Shown: positions 42,853-52,234 of the stretch, piece by piece | Layout of the letters: each line of letters opens with the position of its first letter | How positions within the stretch are numbered: the first letter of the stretch is position 1 | Source of the DNA: Sphingobacterium alkalisoli | GTDB taxonomy: Bacteria > Bacteroidota > Bacteroidia > Sphingobacteriales > Sphingobacteriaceae | Reading direction: 5' to 3' | DNA: 64,000 nt | Assembly: GCF_005049105.1 (NCBI RefSeq) | Contig: NZ_SUKA01000005.1 | Coordinates: 159,843 to 223,842 of the forward strand | Made by a program: the position numbers and the translations under genes | The notes under the pieces: model-generated | Seen by the model: only the letters and a program-made list of their open reading frames with translations | The model's database searches: none | What the model was told of the DNA's origin: nothing

Positions 42853-42888
42853 AAAAGCTTTTCTATCGACCGTAGGAGAGCTTTTTTT
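42853..42888 (+). terminator. Terminator of tRNA-Arg(UCU)
   Basis: AAAAGCT (42853-42859) and AGCTTTT (42879-42885) pair, followed by three more T. It starts four bases after the tRNA. Confidence 0.65.
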
Positions 42889-43227
42889 ACTAATAACTTT
42901 ATTTCCTAATCTGCTTCTTTCTTTCAACAACCATGTCAAAAGTTAAATTTCTTTATAACAAAGAAGATGTTTATGAGCGGCAATCTGCTTGTCTACATAA
43001 TGGACAAAGGATGTGACCTACATAGTAAAACAGGATGAAAGACATGGTTTCGCAAAAGAGACATTAGTAAATACCAAATATAAGTGTATCTTTAGCTACA
43101 TTAACGAAAGGCACCTCGCTAAGAGGTGCTTTTTTTATGGCCTAAAGCGGCCATCGCATAGTATATTCGATAAATCATAAAACTTTTCACTCATTCAATT
43201 GCTATAGTACCATACTAGACATCCATC
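42889..43227. other. Intergenic stretch with a broken short ORF and an orphan terminator
   Basis: A 27-codon frame (42933-43016, starting MSKVKFLYNKEDVYERQ) ends at TGA; the next frame continues with coding-like TYIVKQDERHGFAKETL from 43016 and runs into a terminator at 43111. This looks like the remains of a small gene or a small RNA. No TAnnTTTG box was found in front of it. Beyond the terminator, 43138-43227 shows nothing clear. Confidence 0.35.
43111..43137 (+). terminator. Strong terminator without a clear upstream gene
   Basis: GCACCTC (43111-43117) and GAGGTGC (43123-43129) form a perfect stem followed by eight T. It must end a transcript from the preceding stretch, either a small RNA, a decayed gene or read-through from the tRNA. 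Confidence 0.75.
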
Positions 43228-45447
43228 ATGAAAATCGCTTACATTAGTTCGTATCATCCCAGGCAATGTGGAATAGCTACGTTCACCCACGATATTTTTT
43301 CAGCTATCTCATTCAATGACACATCTCCTAGAATAGAACAACATATTTTCGCATTGACGGATGAAGGGGAGAAGTATGAATACCCGGATGAGGTTGTATT
43401 TTCCATTGAGCAACAGGAAGAAGACGATTACATTAAAGCAGCAGAATACATAAATACAAATGCTTATGACGTATGTATGCTCGAACACGAGTATGGCATT
43501 TTTGGGGGTAAAAGTGGCGCGTTTGTGCTTTCATTGTTGGATCACCTGCACATTCCGTTGATTGTCAACCTACACACGGTGCTAGAAACACCGACCGTTG
43601 ATGAGCGGTCAATTTTAATGCGTATTGCACATCGCGCCTCCAAGATTGTAGTAATGAGCCAGTTTGCTATTGAGCTACTTAGTCGGGTCTATAAGATAAC
43701 GGAAACGAAAACATTATGCATCCCTCACGGCGTCCCTCAATTTGTGGTCAAGCATCGGGATGCAAAGAATCAGCTAGATCTTGCCGACCGCAAAGTAATT
43801 ATGACCTTTGGCTTCATCGGTAGAAGTAAGGGGATTGATGTAGCTATACGAGCGCTTCCTGCTGTAGTAAATAAATTTCCCGAGGTTTTATATCTAGTTG
43901 TCGGCAAAACGCATCCAAATATTCTAAAACAGGCCGGCGAAGAATATCGCGAATCCTTGGAAGCGCTGGTTGTGGAGCTTAACCTTCAAAATAATGTTCG
44001 TTTTGTAAATTCCTTCGTTGATATAACGGATCTATCACTTTACCTATCTGCCTGTGACATCTATATAACTCCCTATGTTAATGAAGCACAGATTACGAGT
44101 GGTACTTTGTCCTTTGCAGTCGGTGCAGGGGCGGCAGTCCTATCTACCCCATATTGGCATGCGAAAGAAATGTTGGCTGAGGGAAGGGGAGTACTTTTTG
44201 ATTTTAACGACTCCGAAAATTTAGCAGCTATCATCGTAGAGCTATTTTCGAACGCAGATAAGCTAAACGGTATTCGTGGAAAAGCACATGAGTATGGTCA
44301 GGAACTTTCTTGGCAGAAACTGGGTGTAAGGTATTTGGACCTATTTGAAAAGGTGGTACTTCGAGAAACCGAAAAAAGTGCACAAAATTCAATAACGGAA
44401 CTGATACAAGAACTTCCAGAATTTGATCTAATGCACATAAAAAGGCTCACTAATCATGTCGGTATCCTACAGCATGCTCGGTATGCGACGCCAAACTATC
44501 ACCACGGGTATTGTCTAGATGATAATTGCCGTGCCATGTTACTTACACTAATGGCGTATGAAACTGAACCATCGGAAGAACTATGTGAGTTGATGTCTAT
44601 TTACCTAAGTTATGTACATTACATGCAGATGGATAACGGAAAATTCCGGAACTTTATGTCCTTTGCTAATGCTTTTCTAGACGCAGAGGGTACCGAGGAT
44701 TCCTTTGGACGCACCATCTGGTCTTTGGGATATTTATTAAAAACCGCACCCCTGCCGGATTTTTATCAAATTGGAAAAGAGCTATTCTTTAATGCCGTTC
44801 CGCATTTCCGCAGTTTGAAATCGGTGCGTGCGGTTGCCTATACCATGCTGGGGGTAGTTTGTTATCTTGAATATCAACCGAATGATAAAGATATATTAGA
44901 TGAATTGTGTACGATGGCTCATTATATTGCTAACGAATATAGACAAAATTCAACTGAAAATTGGCGATGGTTTGAGAAGATAATATCCTATGATAATGCG
45001 CTCTTGCCGCTCAGTATGTTGAAGGCAGGCAAAATATTGAAAGACGATTCATTAATAGAAGTGGGAATGAAAAGCTTTGGATTTCTAGATCAATTGCTTT
45101 TCGATAAGCACTATTTGTCGATCATCGGGAATACCAATTGGTACGTAAAAGATTCGGGAAAAAGTAAATTTGGTCAACAGCCAATTGAGGTATCGACTGT
45201 CGTATTGCTCTATCATCAAGTGTACGAAATGACATTAGAAGAAAAGTACTTAACACGGATGGTGCAGTCGTTTCAGTGGTTCTTAGGAAGAAATGAACTC
45301 AACCTCAGTTTGTATGATTCGGAAACAAAGGGCTGCTGTGATGGGTTAGAGAGTCATGGTTTGAATCGAAATCAGGGTGCTGAAAGTACCATCTGTTTCT
45401 GGATTTCATATTTGGACGTGAAGCGCGTCCTTACCACACTGATCTAG
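43228..45447 (+). CDS. Glycosyltransferase family 4 fused to an alpha/alpha-toroid domain
   Basis: The 739-residue protein has a GT4 (GT-B) domain in residues 1-~375: ISSYHPRQCGIATFT at the start, EHEYGIFGGKSG, IPLIVNLHTVLETPT, FGFIGRSKGIDVAIRALP and the nucleotide-sugar region EAQITSGTLSFAVGAGAAVLSTPYW. Residues ~395-739 are helical repeats like six-hairpin glycosidases (HHGYCLDDNCRAM, DSFGRTIWSLGYLL). It is soluble. The convergent GH130 gene overlaps its end by four bases. The pair probably works on one mannose-containing or related glycan. Confidence 0.85.
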   Translation: MKIAYISSYHPRQCGIATFTHDIFSAISFNDTSPRIEQHIFALTDEGEKYEYPDEVVFSIEQQEEDDYIKAAEYINTNAYDVCMLEHEYGIFGGKSGAFVLSLLDHLHIPLIVNLHTVLETPTVDERSILMRIAHRASKIVVMSQFAIELLSRVYKITETKTLCIPHGVPQFVVKHRDAKNQLDLADRKVIMTFGFIGRSKGIDVAIRALPAVVNKFPEVLYLVVGKTHPNILKQAGEEYRESLEALVVELNLQNNVRFVNSFVDITDLSLYLSACDIYITPYVNEAQITSGTLSFAVGAGAAVLSTPYWHAKEMLAEGRGVLFDFNDSENLAAIIVELFSNADKLNGIRGKAHEYGQELSWQKLGVRYLDLFEKVVLRETEKSAQNSITELIQELPEFDLMHIKRLTNHVGILQHARYATPNYHHGYCLDDNCRAMLLTLMAYETEPSEELCELMSIYLSYVHYMQMDNGKFRNFMSFANAFLDAEGTEDSFGRTIWSLGYLLKTAPLPDFYQIGKELFFNAVPHFRSLKSVRAVAYTMLGVVCYLEYQPNDKDILDELCTMAHYIANEYRQNSTENWRWFEKIISYDNALLPLSMLKAGKILKDDSLIEVGMKSFGFLDQLLFDKHYLSIIGNTNWYVKDSGKSKFGQQPIEVSTVVLLYHQVYEMTLEEKYLTRMVQSFQWFLGRNELNLSLYDSETKGCCDGLESHGLNRNQGAESTICFWISYLDVKRVLTTLI

Positions 45448-46910
45448 GAGTTAATCAATGCAGTAAGGAGTTCTTCTAACGATACCGTGGCGTAGGTGGA
45501 GGCGTAATCCGACATGGCATAAGGAATGATGAGATGTCCATTATGGACGATTTGACCACATGAATATACGACATTCGGAACATAGCCCTCTCGCTCTTCC
45601 GTATTGGGGTATAATAGCGGCTCTTTTAGTTTGCCTATAATTTTTGTAGGATCTTCCAGATCAAGCAGAGTGGCGCTGATCGTATACTCGCGCATAGGAC
45701 CCACGCTGTGCGTCAGCAACAGCCAACCTTTATCTGTTTCTATCGGCGAGCCGCAATTGCCCAATTGTATAAATTCCCAAGGGTATTCAGGCTGTCTCAG
45801 CAAGGTGATATCTTCCTGCCAGTGATTGATGTTGTCTGAGAAAGCGATATAGTTGTTTTCTCCATCTACTCGACAAAGCATTGCATACTTTCCATTAATT
45901 TTACGAGGAAAAAGCGCAGCACCTTTGTTTGCTATTTTACCATTAATGGGCAATACTTTGAAGTGTATAAAATCTTTGGTAGACAATAGTTTTGGTAAGA
46001 TGGTGAAACCGTCATAAGCGGTATATGTTGCATAATAGGTAATCCGACCTTTTTCATCGATAAAACGGACAAAACGTGCATCTTCAATTCCTCGTTTTTC
46101 CGTATCACTAATTGGAAAAATAACGCGCTCGGAGATCGAGGTATCTAGGGAATAGGTCATTTCGTAATGGGAGGAAGCAAGCCACAGAATTTGATGCATC
46201 AATGTTTCACTGTCTGCACTTAATTCATTCTCCTGCTGTATTTCCAGAACATACCGACGTAATTCCTCATATGTAAAAGATTCCGCTAGCTTGTTCTTGA
46301 TGATTTCTAATACACATTCTTCCGGATAGTGCATCTGGAATAGTTTATTGACAAAATCTTCTTTTTGATACCGATGACTTTTGATTACTTTGGGCTTTTC
46401 CAATAATTCACCAATCGTATCTAAATGAATGTTCAAATCTTTATCGATAATAGCAGACCTAAATACAATAGATGAAACATGTCCTTCGCCTGTAGCTCTA
46501 AAACTTAAAATTATTCTTTTTTCGCCTTCTCGTAATTGTGTCTGGTCGATGTCTTCTACTACAGAAGGATTGAAGAAAGCTGCTGCTTCAATGGAGTATT
46601 CCATTGTAAAATAGGAACCGATTAGTAGTTTTTGTTTATATGATATATCTGTATCTTGTATTTCCATTCCGTGAAGAATGGATTGTGTTCGCTTGTAATT
46701 CTTTTCCAAGATAGAAACGACACTGCGGTGGCGTTTTGAAAAATTACGGAATACTTGGTTTAAGGTGTCGCTCTGCTGTTGTTTACTCATGCTTAACACA
46801 CGATTAACTACTTTTATCGAACGTTCTACACTTAAATCAAAATATCGAGCCAAAACACGTCGAGGGTCGGGTTTGAAGAAGATGTTTTTTCTAATGATAT
46901 TAAGGGTCAT
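45444..46910 (-). CDS. GH130 family glycoside phosphorylase/hydrolase
   Basis: The 488-residue protein has a five-bladed propeller of family GH130, which cleaves beta-mannosides, usually by phosphorolysis. The clearest part is EDARFVRFIDEKGRITYYATYTAYDG; others are GAALFPRKINGKYAMLCR, NCGSPIETDKGWLLLTH and YSCGQIVHNGHLIIPYAMSD. The first ~130 residues are helical and extra to the minimal fold. No signal peptide, so it acts in the cytoplasm, next to the fused glycosyltransferase. Whether it phosphorolyses or hydrolyses cannot be told here. The gap 46911-47184 beyond it holds only weak short frames and a lone TAGATTTG. Confidence 0.82.
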   Translation of the reverse strand: MTLNIIRKNIFFKPDPRRVLARYFDLSVERSIKVVNRVLSMSKQQQSDTLNQVFRNFSKRHRSVVSILEKNYKRTQSILHGMEIQDTDISYKQKLLIGSYFTMEYSIEAAAFFNPSVVEDIDQTQLREGEKRIILSFRATGEGHVSSIVFRSAIIDKDLNIHLDTIGELLEKPKVIKSHRYQKEDFVNKLFQMHYPEECVLEIIKNKLAESFTYEELRRYVLEIQQENELSADSETLMHQILWLASSHYEMTYSLDTSISERVIFPISDTEKRGIEDARFVRFIDEKGRITYYATYTAYDGFTILPKLLSTKDFIHFKVLPINGKIANKGAALFPRKINGKYAMLCRVDGENNYIAFSDNINHWQEDITLLRQPEYPWEFIQLGNCGSPIETDKGWLLLTHSVGPMREYTISATLLDLEDPTKIIGKLKEPLLYPNTEEREGYVPNVVYSCGQIVHNGHLIIPYAMSDYASTYATVSLEELLTALINS

Positions 46911-47184
46911 CTGGTTTTTTATTATATAACGGTAAAATATTATGAATTGTTTGAATTTTTATTTATAATCTGTTCCGAAGTAGATTTGTTACATTTGAAA
47001 AGAACGAAGGATAAAAAAATTAATGTGATCGAACTAAGTAAAATTTGGCAATATGTTGCAGCATGCAATGCTCTCCCGCGTATCTCTATAAAAGAGCCGT
47101 GTGTAATACCATTCGCGTGGGATTTTAACAATTTAGTTTATTTATATTAGAAATGCACTAAAAAAATAAAGAAACTTAACTTAT

Positions 47185-47973
47185 ATGAAGCAAAAAATAT
47201 CTTTGGTATTGGGGAGTGGAGGCGCGCGGGGTATCGCGCACATAGGTGTTATTAAGCTTTTGGAAGAACGCGAACTGGAGATTGATGAAATCGTAGGGTG
47301 TTCAATAGGCTCTTTGGTTGGCGCAGCCTATGCAGAAGGAAAAATAGCATTGCTCGGAGATTGGATGAGTAAATTGACCAAAAGAGATGTATTTAGATTA
47401 CTCGATTTCTCGGATCCGCGTTACGGATTATTCAAAGGAGCGCGTGTATTAGAAACATTGCATGAAGTTTTTGGAGATGTTAATATCGAAGACCTTCCTA
47501 TCAAATATACTGCTGTAGCCACAGATTTGCGAAATGACAAGGAGGTACTCATAAGAGAAGGAAGTATATATCAGGCTATCAGAGCTTCTATTGCAATACC
47601 GGCTGTATTTACAGGAATTGATTTGAACGATCGGTATTTGGTAGATGGTGGTGTACTGAATCCTGTGCCAGTCAATCACGTCCAGAATAAGGAGAATATT
47701 ATTATTGCCGTCAATCTCGACGGTCGACTGGATGCAAGTTTAATCAAGACAGCAAAAAAACTCAATGCAGTAGCTTTGTTACAAGAATCTTACTATTCTA
47801 TGCGTAGGAGGTTAAGCGAAATAAGCTTGGAACTTTATAAGCCAGACTACACTATCCACATTCCACATAATATGGCCGGTATATGGGATTTTGATCGCTC
47901 AGCCGAGTTTATCGAAAAAGGTTACAGACTGGCAGCAGATGCTATCCCAGATGAAATTCTTCGAAAAGTATGA
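47185..47973 (+). CDS. Patatin-like phospholipase (RssA type)
   Basis: The 262-residue protein has the patatin oxyanion loop GSGGARGIAHIGV, the nucleophile Ser40 in GCSIGSLVG and the partner Asp154 in LVDGGVLNPVPV. It has no signal peptide and no C-terminal barrel, so it resembles the cytoplasmic RssA-type lipases rather than PlpD. The substrate, presumably a phospholipid ester, is not known. It is convergent with the alpha/beta hydrolase gene, 50 bases away. Confidence 0.88.
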   Translation: MKQKISLVLGSGGARGIAHIGVIKLLEERELEIDEIVGCSIGSLVGAAYAEGKIALLGDWMSKLTKRDVFRLLDFSDPRYGLFKGARVLETLHEVFGDVNIEDLPIKYTAVATDLRNDKEVLIREGSIYQAIRASIAIPAVFTGIDLNDRYLVDGGVLNPVPVNHVQNKENIIIAVNLDGRLDASLIKTAKKLNAVALLQESYYSMRRRLSEISLELYKPDYTIHIPHNMAGIWDFDRSAEFIEKGYRLAADAIPDEILRKV

Positions 47974-48023
47974 CAAAGGATCTTATCACAATAATTGTCA
48001 GCGCCAGTGTTATGATGTATAAT

Positions 48024-48848
48024 TTAATATTGCAATAAAAAGGCATTCATTTGTTTATTGAAAGCTACAGGATCTTCCACATTTGGGAGGTGTCCGCAAT
48101 TATCCAATTCAGTGAATTGCGATCCTTTTATTTTTTCTTGCATTTTTTCCATAGGTTCTCTAGGCGTGATTTTGTCGGCAGAACCTCGTAAAATTAACGT
48201 AGGAACGTTGATTTTTTTTAAAACATCTGAGGTATCTGTGCGAGAAGCTAACGCCAGAAGGGTAGCACATATATTATTCACGGTATTTCGTCTAATGCTA
48301 CTTTTTATCATTTCGACGGCTTCTGGACGCTTCTCAATACTATCTTTGGCAAAAACGTTGTCTATAAAACCGATTGCAAAAGGTCTTCGTCCATGCTGAA
48401 GGACAGATTGTATCGTGTCAAAACGTTTCTGCTTACCGATATTATCATCTGCAAGATGATGAGTATCACACAGCATTAACCCAGTAATTTTTTCAGGGAA
48501 CAATTCGTAAGCCCGAAGGACAATATACCCTCCCATAGAAATCCCACATAACGTCACATTGTAAAGGTCCAATTTTTCGATAAATACACCGAGATCTTTA
48601 GCGAATACATCAATACTAAAAAAACCGTGACCGCTTGTCGTTAGTCCATGTCCTCGTATATCTACTGCGATCCCCGTGATATTGTCTTCTAACGATTCCA
48701 ATTGCTCTTTCCACATATTTTTATTGAAAGGAAATCCGTGAAGAAAAATAACCGTTTTCTCATTTTTCTCGCTTGCCTTTTTTATATAATAAGAGATGCT
48801 GATATCACCTATTCGGATCTTATTCGTACGAATTATGCGTTCTGTCAT
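48024..48848 (-). CDS. Alpha/beta hydrolase
   Basis: The 274-residue protein has the fold's motifs: LHGFPFNKNMW oxyanion region, AVDIRGHGLT, the nucleophile Ser104 in CGISMGG, an acid in LRGSADKITP and His253 in NCGHLPNVEDP. It is closest in look to the haloperoxidase/3-oxoadipate enol-lactonase group. The substrate cannot be named. It has no signal peptide. The gene start faces the tandem tRNA-Arg genes. Confidence 0.82.
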   Translation of the reverse strand: MTERIIRTNKIRIGDISISYYIKKASEKNEKTVIFLHGFPFNKNMWKEQLESLEDNITGIAVDIRGHGLTTSGHGFFSIDVFAKDLGVFIEKLDLYNVTLCGISMGGYIVLRAYELFPEKITGLMLCDTHHLADDNIGKQKRFDTIQSVLQHGRRPFAIGFIDNVFAKDSIEKRPEAVEMIKSSIRRNTVNNICATLLALASRTDTSDVLKKINVPTLILRGSADKITPREPMEKMQEKIKGSQFTELDNCGHLPNVEDPVAFNKQMNAFLLQY

Positions 48849-48941
48849 AAAAAAATATTAAGGTATAAATATTATAAATATATTGATATCAACAATATAG
48901 CAAAAATATTGTTTTTAACGGTCGAAAAAAGTTTAAAATAA

Positions 48942-48972
48942 TTTGCAAAAACTAAAAAAGTGGCGATATTTG
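48942..48972 (+). promoter_or_regulatory. Promoter of the first tRNA-Arg(ACG)
   Basis: TTTG (48942-48945), 19 bases, then GATATTTG (48965-48972), one mismatch from TAnnTTTG. The tRNA starts 44 bases downstream. The second copy has the same arrangement. Confidence 0.55.
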
Positions 48973-49016
48973 CATCATCAAAACCAATAAATGGTGTTGA
49001 TTTTAAATAAAATGCT

Positions 49017-49090
49017 GCGCTCATAGCTTAATTGGATAGAGCACCTGACTACGGATCAGGAGGTTAGGGGTTCGACTCCCTTTGAGCGCA
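49017..49090 (+). tRNA. tRNA-Arg(ACG), copy 1
   Basis: The 74-base cloverleaf has acceptor arms GCGCTCA and TGAGCGC, anticodon loop CTACGGA (ACG, read as ICG after A34 deamination) and no encoded CCA. The gene body is identical to the copy at 49250. A weak AAAAGT/ACTTTT hairpin follows at 49105-49127. Confidence 0.96.
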
Positions 49091-49171
49091 CATTATCTCT
49101 TTCAAAAAGTTTACTGACCTGACTTTTCTTCCTTTTACATTCTTCTATTAGATTCCTTAATGTAAAAAAAA

Positions 49172-49203
49172 TTTGCTATAAACTATATATTTACCTATAT
49201 TTG
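49172..49203 (+). promoter_or_regulatory. Promoter of the second tRNA-Arg(ACG)
   Basis: TTTG (49172-49175), 20 bases, then TATATTTG (49196-49203), a perfect -7 box. The tRNA starts 46 bases downstream. The text after the box (CATCACCAAAAC) nearly repeats that after the first promoter (CATCATCAAAAC). Confidence 0.65.
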
Positions 49204-49249
49204 CATCACCAAAACAAAAAGGACTATTAGTACTTAAGTGATGGCTGCC

Positions 49250-49323
49250 GCGCTCATAGCTTAATTGGATAGAGCACCTGACTACGGATCAGGAGGTTAG
49301 GGGTTCGACTCCCTTTGAGCGCA
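49250..49323 (+). tRNA. tRNA-Arg(ACG), copy 2
   Basis: All 74 bases are the same as in copy 1, 233 bases upstream. The likely origin is a tandem duplication that included the promoter. Confidence 0.96.
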
Positions 49324-49334
49324 CCTAGTAACTG

Positions 49335-49376
49335 AAAAGCCTAATTCTTTAAAACGGGATTAGGCTTTTATTTTTG
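49335..49376 (+). terminator. Terminator of the tRNA-Arg copy 2 unit
   Basis: AAAAGCCTAAT (49335-49345) and ATTAGGCTTTT (49359-49369) form an 11-bp stem followed by ATTTTTG. It stands 24 bases before the adk start. Confidence 0.75.
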
Positions 49377-49400
49377 TCATAATATTAACAACTAAAACTT

Positions 49401-49976
49401 ATGCTAAACCTCGTGTTATTCGGGCCTCCAGGAGCAGGAAAAGGTACTCAATCAGAAAAACTTATTGACAAATACCGACTGGTACATGTTTCTACAGGAG
49501 ATATTTTTCGTTCGCATATTAAGAATCAAACCAGTTTGGGTCAGCAGGTAAATCAAATAATAGCCGAAGGAAATTTGGTGCCTGATTCGATAACCATAGC
49601 TATGTTGGAGGAAGAAATTAAAAAAAATCCGCACGCAGAGGGTTTTATTTTTGATGGATTCCCACGAACCGTTGCTCAAGCAAAGGCTTTAGATAATTTT
49701 TTAATGGATAATAATACCTCGATCACTGGAGTTATCGCTTTGGATGTAACTGAAGAGGAACTGACCCAACGTATTGCTAAACGGCAGGAAATATCTGGAA
49801 GGGCTGATGATGCTGCTGATAAACTTAAAAAGCGTATTGAAGAATACTTTAGTAAAACTATCCACGTGTTACCTTATTATGATGAGCAAGGTAAATTGTC
49901 TAAAGTGAATGGGATTGGTGATATCGAAACTATTTTCGCTGAATTGTCAGCTGTTATTGATGAATATAATGCTTAA
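49401..49976 (+). CDS. adk: Adenylate kinase
   Basis: Adk interconverts ATP plus AMP with two ADP. The 191-residue protein has the P-loop GPPGAGKGT (8-16), the AMP-site THVSTGD-like VHVSTGDIFR, DGFPRTVAQA and the lid arginines in RQEISGRADD. It is the short-lid form, lacking the zinc-type lid insertion. It is followed after 12 bases by obg on the same strand. Confidence 0.95.
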   Translation: MLNLVLFGPPGAGKGTQSEKLIDKYRLVHVSTGDIFRSHIKNQTSLGQQVNQIIAEGNLVPDSITIAMLEEEIKKNPHAEGFIFDGFPRTVAQAKALDNFLMDNNTSITGVIALDVTEEELTQRIAKRQEISGRADDAADKLKKRIEEYFSKTIHVLPYYDEQGKLSKVNGIGDIETIFAELSAVIDEYNA

Positions 49977-49988
49977 TTTTTAATCAAT

Positions 49989-50987
49989 ATGGCGCAAGGC
50001 TCGAATTTTGTTGATTATGTAAAAGTGTGTTGTCGTTCGGGACATGGAGGAGCTGGCTCAGCGCATTTGCACCGCGATAAGCATACCGCTAAGGGTGGGC
50101 CGGATGGAGGAGATGGTGGTCGCGGTGGTCATATTATTCTTAAGGGCTCATCCCAGCATTGGACCTTATTGCACTTGAAATATAGAAAGCATATTATTGC
50201 CGCAGATGGTGAGCGTGGAGGAGCTGCATTGCGTTCAGGAGCTACCGGAGCGGATGAAATTTTAGAAGTTCCGTTAGGCACCGTAGCTAAAGACGCAGAA
50301 ACAGGGGATATTCTTTTTGAGATTACAGCGGAAGGTGAAACACAAATCCTGACCCCTGGAGGGAAAGGAGGATTAGGTAATTGGCATTTTAAGTCAGCAA
50401 CCCAACAAACACCTCGACATGCTCAACCTGGTATAGCCGGTAAAGAACAGTGGATTATTCTTGAATTAAAGGTTTTAGCCGATGTAGGACTTGTTGGTTT
50501 TCCCAATGCAGGTAAATCGACGCTATTATCGGTAGTATCGGCTGCAAAACCGGAGATTGCAAACTATCCATTTACCACATTAGTCCCTAATCTGGGCATC
50601 GTGGGCTACCGAGAAAGTAAGTCGTTTGTGATGGCTGACATTCCTGGGATTATTGAAGGGGCATCACAGGGCAAAGGTTTGGGATATAGGTTTTTGAGGC
50701 ATATCGAGCGGAATTCTGTCCTGCTGTTTATGGTGCCTGCAGATACCGATCGTACTATTGCGGAAGAGTACGAAATTCTTCTGAATGAGTTGACGACATA
50801 CAATAGCGAATTGTTGGATAAGCCTCGGGTTCTGGCTGTGACAAAGGTGGATATGTTGGATGAGGAACTAGAGAATGAAATGAAGGTACAAATCCCTGCT
50901 AAAATACCGTATATTTTTATCTCTTCCGTAACAGGTAAAAACATTCAAGAGTTAAAAGATATGCTTTGGAAGGCAATTAATTCCTAA
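49989..50987 (+). CDS. obg: Obg family GTPase
   Basis: Obg is a ribosome-assembly GTPase linked to the stringent response. The 332 residues have the glycine-rich N-terminal domain (RSGHGGAGSAHLHRDKHTAKGGPDGGDGGRG split over the first 50 residues), then the G domain: G1 GFPNAGKST, G3 DIPGI and G4 TKVD. There is no C-terminal OCT extension. It is translated with adk, both on the plus strand. Confidence 0.95.
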   Translation: MAQGSNFVDYVKVCCRSGHGGAGSAHLHRDKHTAKGGPDGGDGGRGGHIILKGSSQHWTLLHLKYRKHIIAADGERGGAALRSGATGADEILEVPLGTVAKDAETGDILFEITAEGETQILTPGGKGGLGNWHFKSATQQTPRHAQPGIAGKEQWIILELKVLADVGLVGFPNAGKSTLLSVVSAAKPEIANYPFTTLVPNLGIVGYRESKSFVMADIPGIIEGASQGKGLGYRFLRHIERNSVLLFMVPADTDRTIAEEYEILLNELTTYNSELLDKPRVLAVTKVDMLDEELENEMKVQIPAKIPYIFISSVTGKNIQELKDMLWKAINS

Positions 50988-51004
50988 CAGTTTGCAAAGA
51001 ATTT

Positions 51005-51039
51005 TAAAGGCTAATCAAATTTTACTTAATTAGCCTTTA
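51005..51039. terminator. Bidirectional terminator between obg and accA
   Basis: TAAAGGCTAAT (51005-51015) and ATTAGCCTTTA (51029-51039) form an 11-bp stem between convergent genes, with A- and T-rich flanks on both sides. Confidence 0.65.
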
Positions 51040-51059
51040 ATTTACCAATATTATTACAC

Positions 51060-52013
51060 CTATTCGTTCACCACGCCCATTTTGCTGAATTTGTCAATAC
51101 GATCGGCAACTAATGTATTGGGATCTTTAGCTTTGAGAATACTTAAATCGCTTAAAATTCTATCTTTCACATTTTGAGCGGCAACTAGTGGGTTTTGATG
51201 TGCCCCACCTAAAGGTTCAGCAATGATACCATCAATTAATCCATTACCCAGCATATCTTTTGCGGTAAGTTTTAAAGATTCAGCAGCTTTCTCCTTTTGA
51301 TCCCAACTACGATACAAAATAGAAGAACAGGATTCTGGAGAAATCACAGAATACCAAGTGTTATCCATCATGTAAACTCGATCACCGATACCGATCCCTA
51401 AAGCTCCACCAGAAGCTCCTTCACCAATTACGATACAGATTACGGGAACTTTTAATACAGACATTTCTAGCAGGTTTCGCGCAATTGCTTCTCCTTGGCC
51501 TCTTTCTTCCGCTTCTATACCTGGATAGGCTCCCATTGTATCGATAAGCGTGACTACTGGTTTATTAAACTTTTCAGCCATTTTCATCAAGCGCAATGCT
51601 TTACGGTATCCCTCCGGATTTGCCATACCAAAGTTACGGTATTGCCTTTCTTTCGTATTTTTCCCTTTTTGATGACCGATTACCATGACAGAGTGACCAC
51701 CTATAGAAGCGAAGCCACCTACTATTGCTTTATCATCTTTAACTGTACGATCGCCGTGTAATTCCACAAAGTCGTCACAGATCATTTCGATGTAATCGAA
51801 GGTTTGAGGACGTTCTGCATGCCGTGACATCTGAACCTTTTGCCATCCAGTCATGTTATTGTATATCTCGTGTTGTGTAATTTCTAATTTTTCTTCTAGC
51901 TCACGTACGGTTGCACTCATGTCCACTTTCGTTTTCTCGGCTACCTGCTGTACTTTTTCTATCTGTGTTTGCAAATCTGCAATTGGTTTTTCAAAATCAA
52001 ATGTTGTTTCCAT
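51060..52013 (-). CDS. accA: Acetyl-CoA carboxylase carboxyltransferase, alpha subunit
   Basis: AccA with AccD moves the carboxyl group from biotin to acetyl-CoA, the first step of fatty-acid synthesis. The 317 residues show a helical N-terminus (DFEKPIADLQTQIEKVQ) and the crotonase-type core: DRTVKDDKAIVGGFA, NFGMANPEGYRKALRLM, DTMGAYPGIEAEERGQGEAIARNL and GEGASGGALGIGIGD. It is a single gene; accD is not in the window. Confidence 0.95.
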   Translation of the reverse strand: METTFDFEKPIADLQTQIEKVQQVAEKTKVDMSATVRELEEKLEITQHEIYNNMTGWQKVQMSRHAERPQTFDYIEMICDDFVELHGDRTVKDDKAIVGGFASIGGHSVMVIGHQKGKNTKERQYRNFGMANPEGYRKALRLMKMAEKFNKPVVTLIDTMGAYPGIEAEERGQGEAIARNLLEMSVLKVPVICIVIGEGASGGALGIGIGDRVYMMDNTWYSVISPESCSSILYRSWDQKEKAAESLKLTAKDMLGNGLIDGIIAEPLGGAHQNPLVAAQNVKDRILSDLSILKAKDPNTLVADRIDKFSKMGVVNE

Positions 52014-52234
52014 ATAAAAACTCGTTCACTTTAAGCAAGCTAAGTTAGTGTATTTTTGTCTATTTTAAAATATTCACCATAAAATGAATTGCTCGATACT
52101 GTAGAAAAATCGCGCGCGTATTACAGATATTCATGATATAATAAACTTAAATTTAGCTAAGTTTAAGTGAATAATTAGAAATTCATAAGCAGCATTCTAA
52201 ATAATTTGTTAGTTTAGTATATTATGTTTATTGT

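Noticed and set aside
46947..47150. A 67-codon plus-strand frame near the patatin gene
   Set aside because: No promoter at a fitting distance, no family resemblance and an overlapping minus-strand frame of equal quality.
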